From the NCBI RefSeq assembly GCF_019279795.1, contig NC_056743.1:932449178-932513177 (forward strand): DNA of 64,000 nt, in the 5' to 3' direction. Below the pieces are notes generated by a model, which worked only from the letters and a program-made list of their open reading frames with translations, had not been told where the DNA came from and ran no database searches. The translations under genes were made by a program, and so were the position numbers. Positions 56,524 to 64,000 of this stretch are shown in pieces (within the stretch, counting starts at the first letter, position 1; every line of letters begins with the position of its first letter). This DNA comes from Protopterus annectens. Its lineage: Eukaryota; Chordata; Ceratodontiformes; Protopteridae.

Positions 56524-58254
56524 ATGTCAGAAAAAGTGAATAACTGTATTTCTTGTGGGAAACAGATACCGCATAGGGATTATCATTCTTTGTGTATTCC
56601 TTGTTTGGGGCCTGAGCACGACGTTGTTGGGTGTCGCTTTTGTGCTAGGTTCAATAAACGCACTATTAACCGATGGTTACATTGTGCTAGGCTGGTCTTT
56701 GGGAAGTGGTGCAATTATAATATGCCGTCGAATTCTCCGGCCGCTTCTGCAAGAAGCGCAAAGACAAAGCAGTTAAACCCAGGCAAGATGAGTCATCCGT
56801 TCGGACGCCGGTTCTTTAGAGGCTTCAGTGGAACCGGTGGTTCCGACGCAGCCTTCTCTGGCGTCTCAGCGGGAGACTTTGATTTTGCAGGAGGTGGTCT
56901 CTCACGAGGCAGGTCAGGCTGAAGGGGGTTCTCAAGTTACTGTACTCCGCTCCCTTCCTAGGGTGGTTAGGCCTTCTCCTTCTGTTTCCAAGGCTTCTCC
57001 CAGAGGCAGGCCAGTTTTAGCTTCTGTTGGTGTCACTCCTAGTTCAGCAGGGTCTGTGCCTAAGAAGCACATGCTTAAAATGGCAGAAGATTTGATTACT
57101 CTGATTAGAGGTTCTTTGCCCCTCCTGATAAGAGGCCTAGGGTGGAGCCAGAGTTGGGAAGTTTTGAGCAGGCTTCGGATGTTTCAGAGTCTTCAGCTGA
57201 AGACTTGCAGGAGTACTCTCTTTATTCTGATTCTGATGCAGATGATTCCACTCCTTCTGCTTCTCCTCCAGAGGATTTTTCTTTTTCAGAGACACTTCAT
57301 TCTATGAGGGAACATTTTAAGTGGGAAGGTCAGGACTTCTCTGATTCTCGGAAAAGGCTTAGGGAATTTTTGCTGTTACCCAGCATAGGCCCTTGGCTAT
57401 ACCCCCTGTTCTGGATGTTGTGGAAGATGTGTTTGCAGAGGCTTCACTTAATCCTGATTCTCTGCCTCCTGCTCCTGTTAAACCGGATAGGTATTACAGG
57501 GTGCCTGAGGCTCATAAATATCTTTATAAGAGTCCTAGGGCGGACCCAGAAACTATTAGTCAGGGACCTAAGGGTGTCAAGGCCTCTGTTGTAAAAATCC
57601 GGTTCCTCTAGATAAAGAAGCCAGAGCTTTGGATAGATGGGGAAAGAAGGTCTATACATCTTCTACCTTAGCTATGAGGGCTTTGAATTGCCAGTTTCAT
57701 ATGTTGAAATATCAAAACTTTCTTCTTTCTCAATTGAAGTCTAAGGTGGATGCTCTGGCGGAAGGCATTGAGTGTAAAGAATTACAAGATTTGGTGCATG
57801 TCTCTGAACAGGTGGGTAAGCATTCATTACAGTGTGGTTTTGATGCTGTGCAGGCCTCGTCTAGGGTGGCTGCCACTGGCTCAGTTCTTCGCAGGCACGC
57901 CTGGCTGAAGGATCAGAATTTATCTGACCATGTTAAGACAAGGATTTTGGATGCTCCTTTGCAGTCTGATGTGTTGTTTGGTTCACCTGTGGAGTCAGTC
58001 TTGAAGAAAATGGAAGACAAGGCTAAGTCTATGCAGGCTGTTAAAGATTTTTTGCAAGTTCAGCCTCCGAAGTTTAGTAGGAATTGGCCTGCTATAAGGG
58101 GTGGACGTATCCTTCTTATGATTCTCAGTCTAGGGGTAGATCTAGACGTGGTAGGGGCAGAGCTCAGAGTTCTTTCAGACCTAGAACAGGGAGTTCACCT
58201 GCACAATCTTCGGGTGAGGGCAGGGGCCAGTCCTTTCGTAAACAGGCCCAATGA
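56524..58254 (+). pseudogene. gag: DIRS F gag (frameshifted)
   Basis: ATG at 56524 with a complete Cys/His module: CISC, HRDYH, CIPC, GPEHD, CRFC. Frame changes occur near 56750-56830, 57125, 57375 and 57600. Later blocks: KMAEDLITLIRGS, SDADDSTPSASPPEDF, DRYYRVPEAHKY, DRWGKKVYTSS, ALNCQFHML and KSMQAVKDFLQVQPPKF. The basic tail (GRSRRGRGRAQSS) is followed by the TGA of CAATGAC at 58252. An indel near 58095 puts the upstream gag frame in phase with RT. Confidence 0.8.
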
Positions 58255-60158
58255 CCTACTTTTTCAGCTGCCAGTTCCTTCTTGCCTGGCAGCACCTTTG
58301 GGAGGAAGGTTAGCACTCTTCAAGGAAAATTGGATGTTGATTACCCAAGACAAATGGGTACTGGATATCATACACCAAGGTTACAAGTTTTATTTCCATA
58401 CCTTGCCTCCTTTCAGAGGCATGCCGGACGTTCCTCCTCAGCAAAGACTAGAGGCTCACAAACAAATTTCTCTACTACTTCAAATAGGGGCCATACAACC
58501 GGTCCCTCTGCCAGAAGTGGGCCTAGGATTTTATTCTCGCCTGTTTCTAGTACCAAAGAAAGGAAACACGTGGAGACCAATTTTGGATTTATCTATCCTC
58601 AACACATATCTGGACATTCCCAAGTTCAAAATGTTGACGTTACAACAGCTTTTACCTCTGCTGGGCAAAGATCACTGGATGGTGACTCTGGATCTCAAGG
58701 AGGCTTACCTTCATGTTCCTATCAGGCCCAGTTGCAGGAAGTATCTGCGTTTTCGGGCTGGGACTTCACATTATCAGTTCTCTGCATTGCCCTTTGGCTT
58801 ATCTACTGCGCCCAGAGTGTTCACGAAGGTTCTGGCTCCAGTGGTAGCTTTCTTCAGGCTAAGAGGAATACAAATCTATCCTTATTTGGACGATTGCCTG
58901 ATTCTGGCCCAAGAAAAGGATGAACTTCTTCATCATTTACAGTATGTGATGGCAGTGTTAAGATGCCTGGGGTATTCTGTGAACGAAATAAAGTCCAGTC
59001 TAGTACCCTCTCAGGACATGTGCTTTCTGGGTGTGAGACTGAATACAGCATCCCAGATGGCCTTTTGACCCCGGACAAACAAAAGAATCTTTCTCTTTAC
59101 TTCCACCAATTGTCTCGTCAGTCCAGGCTGACTGCAAGGACAGTCCTTCAAGCCTTGGGGTTCATGGCATCTTGTATTCTGGTACTTCCCAATGCCAAAC
59201 TGCATATGAGGAAGCTACAATGGTATCTCAAGAATGTATGGACACAGCACTGCCAAGATTTGGACACTGTCATTCAGATAATACCTTGCATTCAAAAGGA
59301 ATTTTTGTGGTGGGCTCAGGAATGTCACCTAAACAAGGGACTCTCTGTGACCCGCCAGAGGCGAGTCAGATTTTAACGACAGATGCCTCAGACAAAGCTT
59401 GGGGAGCTCATCTAAATGGAAAATGGGTACAAGACACGTGGCCTGCCAGACTTCAACATCTACATATCAACTTGAAGGAGATGTTAGCAGTCCAATTTGC
59501 ATTGATAGCTTTCAAGGATTTACTTCTTCCAGGGCAGGTGTTGATTCAAACAGACAACACAACTGTCATGTGGTACATCAACAAGCAAGGGGAACGATTC
59601 TTATCCTCTATGCAGACAAGCAATGATTTTGTGGGAGACTGCTCTCAGTTTACAGCTAAATCTTCAGGCAAGGTTTCTGCCAGGAGCACAGAACTCCTTA
59701 GCAGATGTGTTGAGCAGACAAATTATGGATCCCCACGAGTGGAAATTGGATCCTCATGTATTTCGGAGATTGACAGTGTTATGGGGAACTCCAGACATAG
59801 ATCTGTTCGCTTCTCCACTAAATTACCAGCTGCCAAAGTTTTGCACAAAAAGGTTTCATCCCACAGCTTGGAAAGTGGATGCTCTCTCATTCAATTGGAG
59901 CAATCTTCACGTGTATGCCTTTCCACCTCTGCCTCTCCTCCCAAAGGTACTCCTGAAGGTCAGACAGGACAAGCCAAACATGATTTTAATAGCTCCAGAT
60001 TGGCCTCGACAGCACTGGTACCCATTACTGAGAAGTCTGGTACGGGAGCCTCCATGGCCTTTGCCTTGATTCCTCACCTGCTGTCTCAGGAGAACAGTCA
60101 TTTACTCAATGTCAAACTTCATTCTCTACATCTGACAGCCTGGCATATTCTGTTTTAA
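58250..60158 (+). pseudogene. pol: DIRS F reverse transcriptase/RNase H (frameshifted)
   Basis: Open from within gag to a TGA at 59066-59068, with APLGGRLALF, VTLDLKEAYLHVPI, SALPFGLSTAPRVF and YLDDCLILAQ (58885). Frames then change for the connection (HMRKLQWYLKNV), RNase H (TTDASDKAWGAH, NLKEMLAV, QTDNTTVMWYIN) and the methyltransferase-position domain (LADVLSR, DIDLFASPLN, IAPDWPRQHW) ending in LHLTAWHILF. All catalytic residues are visible; about four frameshifts. Confidence 0.84.
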
Positions 60159-60190
60159 ACCCTGGAGGGTCTCAGCTTCCAGAACAAGTT

Positions 60191-61198
60191 TTGAATGTTA
60201 TTTTGGAGGCCAGAAGGCCTAGTACAAGGAAAGTTTACGCAGATAAATGGAGGAGATTTTTATTTTGGAGTACAGCAAAGGACTTTGATGTTTCTAAACC
60301 TAATTTAAGTGTTGCGCTTCAATACCTTACTGAGTTATTGGACAAAGGTTTGTCCTTCTCCTCTATAAAGGTTCATGCTGCAGCAATTTCTGCTCACTAT
60401 GACTGTGACCCACCATTATTTTCTCGGCCTTTGTTTAAGCAATTCCTTAGAGGGGCAAAGAATATAAGACCCCCACGTAGAGCTCCTACTCCTGCTTGGG
60501 ATCTCAATTTTGTGTTGGAGAAACTCACTCTACAACCTTTTGAGCCTGCAGCATCTGCAGAGTTGAAATGTTTATCATGGAAGACTGCTTTTTTGTTGGC
60601 CATTACCTCTGCGAGAAGGGTTTCTGAATTACAGGCCCTTATGGCAGTTGATCCTTTCTTAATTTTCCACAAGGATAGGGTGTCTTTGCGTACTAACCCT
60701 TCTTTTATGCCTAAAGTGGTTTCTAGTGTGGCTTTAAACCAAACTATTCATTTGCCTACTTTTTATGCAAACCCCCAAAATAAAGGGGAAAGGATTTTGC
60801 ACACTTTGGATATACACAGACAGTTGCAATATTATTTGAGCAGAACTAAAGGGTTCAGGCAGTCTCAGCAATTGTTTGTTTCTTTTGCTTTGGGTTCTCA
60901 GGGCAAACCTGTTTCAAAACAAACTATTTCTAAGTGGATTGTTTTTTGTATTACTTTCTGTTATTCCCATCATGGTAAGGAGATTCCAGCTGGGATTAGG
61001 CCTCATTCCACTAGGGCTACTGCCACTTCTACAGCTTTTTTAAGGGGGGTGGCTACTAAAGATATTTTGGAAGCAGCTACTTGGAGTTCAGTGCATACTT
61101 TCTCTAAGCATTACCACCTTCCACTTTACTCTAAATCTAGGGCTGGATTTGCCACTGCAATTTTACAGGGCATTTTGGCAGCTCCTAATGCTTTATAG
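60191..61198 (+). CDS. DIRS F tyrosine recombinase
   Basis: Open frame of 336 codons; 60191 is TTG, not a start. The frame is open ~120 bases further 5', and a base lost near 60060 has removed the family ATG from this frame, so the start is uncertain. EARRPSTRKVYADKWRRF opens the core-binding domain; catalytic Arg in TSARRVSELQ, HSTRAT, TWSSVH, and Tyr in KHYHLPLY, ending AAPNAL. No internal stop, so the catalytic domain may be functional. Confidence 0.82.
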   Translation: MNVILEARRPSTRKVYADKWRRFLFWSTAKDFDVSKPNLSVALQYLTELLDKGLSFSSIKVHAAAISAHYDCDPPLFSRPLFKQFLRGAKNIRPPRRAPTPAWDLNFVLEKLTLQPFEPAASAELKCLSWKTAFLLAITSARRVSELQALMAVDPFLIFHKDRVSLRTNPSFMPKVVSSVALNQTIHLPTFYANPQNKGERILHTLDIHRQLQYYLSRTKGFRQSQQLFVSFALGSQGKPVSKQTISKWIVFCITFCYSHHGKEIPAGIRPHSTRATATSTAFLRGVATKDILEAATWSSVHTFSKHYHLPLYSKSRAGFATAILQGILAAPNAL

Positions 61199-61234
61199 TT
61201 TTGCCATCCTCCCTTACCTCTGCTTTGGGATTCT

Positions 61235-61332
61235 ACCCATATGTAAGGACTGCAGCAATGTGAGATGAAGAACATAGTACAGTTTTGTACCTACCATAAA
61301 TGTAGATGTTCAAGATCCACATTGCTGCAGTC
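61235..61332. repeat. Internal complementary region of F
   Basis: 61235-61275 is the reverse complement of F's left end (including its private TCTCACATTG). 61276-61332 is the reverse complement of the right end (private GATCCACATTG). Junction at 61275/61276. Confidence 0.9.
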
Positions 61333-61481
61333 CAATTTACCTCCCTCCTTCCCTCTGTTGTTGAAGGTGGTGGTGTGGTTTGTGTTGTACATATTGTAAA
61401 TATGGTTAGTGCACGGGTGGTTGGTTAGTTTTTGCTGGTTTTTGGCTTTGGCCTTTCTTGTTGGGGCCTTCTGACATCTGG

Positions 61482-61683
61482 GGCAAGAAAAGACTGAGGA
61501 AATGACGTCGGTCATGCGCTTTTGTACCCTGACGTCCTGATGTCAGTTTTAAGCGCCTTGACCGACGTCAGCCTAATACTTTGGTATTCGGGCCGACCGA
61601 GGACAGCGGACTACCCATATGTAAGGACTGCAGCAATGTGGATCTTCGAACATCTACATTTATGGTAGGTACAAAACTGTACT
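61482..61683 (-). repeat. Right terminal inverted repeat of F
   Basis: 61482-61640 pairs with the left arm. The tip has GTACA-AAAC-TGTAC at 61669-61682, one base before the end. Confidence 0.86.
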
Positions 61684-63374
61684 TTTCTGGTTGTCTGTTT
61701 TGTGCTAGATTTAACCAATGCACTATTAAGCGTCGTATGATTTTGCTTTAAACTATTTTGGGCGCCAGTTTAATTATCCAGAAATGTCGACGGATAGCCA
61801 TCCGACTACTGGAGTTCACAAAAAACACAAAGAAAAGGAGAAAAATAAACAACCGAGGCCCAAAACCGACGACAAAGCTTCTCCTAAGCCAGTCGCCAGT
61901 TCGCCGGTTCTCAATGAGGTGCTTTCGCAGCCCATGACGCCCGCTACTTTAGAGTCGCAGGCTGCTACCAACTCCCACGTGGAGTCGGCCACGCCACTGG
62001 AAACTCAAGGTATTGGAGCCTCGAATACTATTCCCTCAGATGGGTCCGGAGCTGCTGAGCAGGCACCAGCTTCTAAGGGTGTATTCAGACCTAAACATCT
62101 TTACATTAAACTGACTTCAGCTTCAAAGGCAAAGACTAAATCACCTTCTAAAGCAAAGAAACAAACTCAAGAGCTATGTGGACAGGCCTCTATGCCCAAA
62201 AAACAGATGCTCAAAATGGCCGAAGACTTGATTACCTTGATCAGGGGTTCCCATCCCCCTCCTGATAAGAGGCCTAGGCAAGAGACTAACTATGAATCTT
62301 CAGATCAGGTTTCTATTTCTTCTGATTCCTCTTCTGATCAGGAATATTCTCTTCCCCCCTATGAGAATTCTGATGCTGAAGAATCTATGCCTTCAGCCTC
62401 TCCTCCAGAGGACTATTCTTTTGGGGAAACCTTGCATACCATGAGGGAGCATTTCCACTGGGAGGGCAAAGATTTTTCAGAATCTAAAAAAAGGCTCAGG
62501 GATTTCCTTTTACTACCTCAACACAGGGCTCTAGCCATTCCACCTGTGTTAGACATTGTAGATGATGTGTTTTCTGAGTCTAGTCTTACCCATGACTCCT
62601 TACCTCCAGCTCCTGTTAAGCCTGACAGATATTACAGGGTTCCTGACTCTCATAATTTCCTTTTTAAAAACCCTGCTACAGACCCAAAAACTATTTCACA
62701 GGGTCCCAAAGGAGATAAGGCTTCTGCTGCAAAAAACCCTACCCCCTCTGACAGAGATTCTAGGGCACTGGATAGATGGGCAAAAAAGGTTTACACATCT
62801 GCTACCTTGGCTATAAGGGCCTTAAACTGTCAGTTTTATATGCTCAAATATCAGCAACATGTCATGGCATTGCTTAAACAGAAAATGTTAAACTCTGAAT
62901 GTGCAGAAAACAAGGAAATGCAGGATTTATTGCATGCAGCTGAACAAGTTGGAAAGCATACTTTGCAATGTGGTTATGATTGTTTGGAGGCCTCCTGCAG
63001 GGCCGCAGTTACGGGTTCTGTAATTGGGAGGCATGCTTGGTTAAAGGAACAAAATCTGCCTGATCATGTTAAAGTTAAATTATTAGATGCACCTTTACAG
63101 CATGATACTTCGTTTGGTGTTACGGCAGAAGAGGTGTTATAAATCTATGCAAACTGTCAAATATTTTTTGCAAGTACAGCCACCTAGGTTTAGTAGACAC
63201 TGGCCTACAAATAATTGGTCCTTTCCTGTGTTAGACAGACCTCAAAGGGGCAGATCCAAACACCCTAGAGGCAGATCCCAGGTACAAGGTTCATTCAGGT
63301 CAAAGCAGTGGGGTGCATCTACCTCCAAAGTTGGAGAAGACCGCTCACAACCATACAGGAAACAGTCCCAATGA
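61684..63374 (+). pseudogene. gag: DIRS E gag, 3' part (two lesions)
   Basis: Resumes after F with VSGCLFCARFN, completing the Cys/His module. A frameshift near 61740-61750 precedes a 453-codon open run (from an ATG at 61784) containing KMAEDLITLIRGSHPP, the acidic YENSDAEESMPSASPPEDY, FGETLHTMREHF, RYYRVPDSHNF and AEQVGKHTLQCGY. A deletion at 63139-63145 removes the KKMEDKA segment and shifts frame. The tail (GRSKHPRGRSQVQG) ends at the TGA of CAATGAC, 63374. Confidence 0.84.
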
Positions 63375-64000
63375 CTTCCCCCTGCCTGCACCAAACATTT
63401 ATCTCTTGGCAGCAGCCTTAGGGGGAAAATTAGCACTTTTTTCTCAAAATTGGCATATTATAACCCAGGACAAGTGGGTTCTAAATATAGTGTCACAAGG
63501 CTACAAGTTCCATTTCCATACCCTGCCAAAGGCAAACAGCTGGCCAGATCTGCCAAAAAATCAATGGGCAGAGGCACAAAAACAAGTCTCATCCCTCATG
63601 GGCATGGGGGCCATTCAACAAGTACCAGAGCAAGAGCAGGGACAAGGATTTTACTCAAGACTGTTCTTGATACCCAGAAAGGACAAGGCCTGGAGACCAA
63701 TACTGGACCTATCTATTCTGAACACATTCCTGGATATACCAAAATTCAAAATGTTGACTCTGCAGCAGCTTCTGCCCATGCTGGGCAAGAACGCTTGGCT
63801 TGTGACTTTAGACCTAAAAGAGGCATACCTGCATGTCCCAATCAGACAATCATGCAGAAGATACCTCAGATTCAAGGCTGGCTCAATGCATTACCAATTC
63901 TCTGCACTGCCCTTTGGCTTATCTACTGCGCCCAGGGTCTTTACAAAGTGCCTGGCACCAGTAATTGCATTCTGCAGACAAAGAGGAATACAAATGTATC
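63372..64000 (+). CDS. pol: DIRS E reverse transcriptase, 5' part (cut by window end)
   Basis: Open in the +1 frame after gag to the last base. ALGGKLALFSQNW, then QGYKFHFHTLP, QKQVSSLMGMGAIQ, FYSRLFLIPRKDKAWRPILD, VTLDLKEAYLHVPI and SALPFGLSTAPRVF; it stops just before the YLDD box. No lesion visible. As in C there is no ATG at the junction. Confidence 0.88.

Larger units (their letters stand above)
56219..61683 (+). mobile_element. DIRS-type retrotransposon, copy F, nested in E
   Basis: 5465 bp, ATGTTCTTCATC at 56219 to CTGTACT at 61683. Flanks GATCACAACG and TTTCTGGTTG join in the E gag frame without gain or loss. Same orientation as E. It differs from the others in base use (more G and T in coding parts) and in its right-repeat GGCCGACCGAGG segment, so it is a distinct subfamily. 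Confidence 0.95.
55798..64000 (+). mobile_element. DIRS-type retrotransposon, copy E, split by copy F, runs off the window
   Basis: Starts ATGTTCTTCG at 55798 after ..ACTATCG. Its gag is interrupted at 56218/56219 by F and resumes at 61684. The right end lies outside. Reading frames after F are good: a 453-codon gag run and an uninterrupted RT start to the window edge. Confidence 0.92.

Overview
The window is vertebrate nuclear DNA that consists almost entirely of retrotransposons. The only host-gene sequence recognised is three consecutive coding exons of the circadian/replication-fork protein TIMELESS (about 44156-44273, 44978-45179, 52776-52927, all + strand, with GT-AG splice sites and matching phases). 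The organism is not named by the sequence. Abundant DIRS-type tyrosine-recombinase retrotransposons, together with L2/CR1-like, R4-like, L1/Tx1-like and Penelope-like elements, suggest a large repeat-rich genome such as an amphibian or lungfish (inference).

Layout. 1-1282: unassigned. 1283-6841: DIRS element A. 6842-10622: unassigned. 10623-21651: DIRS element B, split by DIRS element C (14903-20389), which sits inside B's recombinase gene. 21652-33650: an eroded zinc-knuckle/APE-endonuclease LINE (copy 1), broken up by an R4-like LINE (about 25690-29700) and two L2/CR1-like pieces (30929-31706, about 31966-32925). 33650-40690: a second head-to-tail copy of the same LINE, interrupted by a minus-strand L2/CR1-like element (36585-38974, 8-bp target duplication). 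40697-40925: a minus-strand tRNA-derived SINE. 41640-42420: remnant of an older DIRS/Ngaro-like pol. 42569-42709: a fold-back repeat. 43416-43830: an ~85-bp minisatellite. Then the TIMELESS exons, with a SINE (44512-44742, 16-bp target duplication) and DIRS element D (45982-51530) in the introns. 53215-55797: a Penelope-like element (RT plus GIY-YIG), itself hit by an L2/CR1-like fragment. 55798 to the window end: DIRS element E, with full-length DIRS element F (56219-61683) inserted in its gag.

The DIRS copies share one plan. The left terminal inverted repeat carries a CRE-like site and a TATA-like box. It is followed by gag (with an N-terminal Cys/His module), then RT/RNase H with a methyltransferase-position domain in the +1 frame, then a tyrosine recombinase overlapping the RT end. 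Next come an internal complementary region that joins reverse complements of both outer ends, and the right inverted repeat.

Because C sits inside B and F sits inside E, the empty target sites can be read exactly. Both insertions occurred with no target duplication, between G and TT. All five copies with both ends present show the same G|TT flanks and the same GTACA-N4-TGTAC palindrome one base inside the right end. A fixed spacing between the CRE-like site and the TATA-like box (20 bp in five copies, 19 in the sixth) is a second recurrent feature. These patterns make the DIRS family the most informative system in the window. Most copies are decayed; C's RT/RNase H (one nonsense codon), the recombinases of A, C and F, and E's visible RT are the best preserved.
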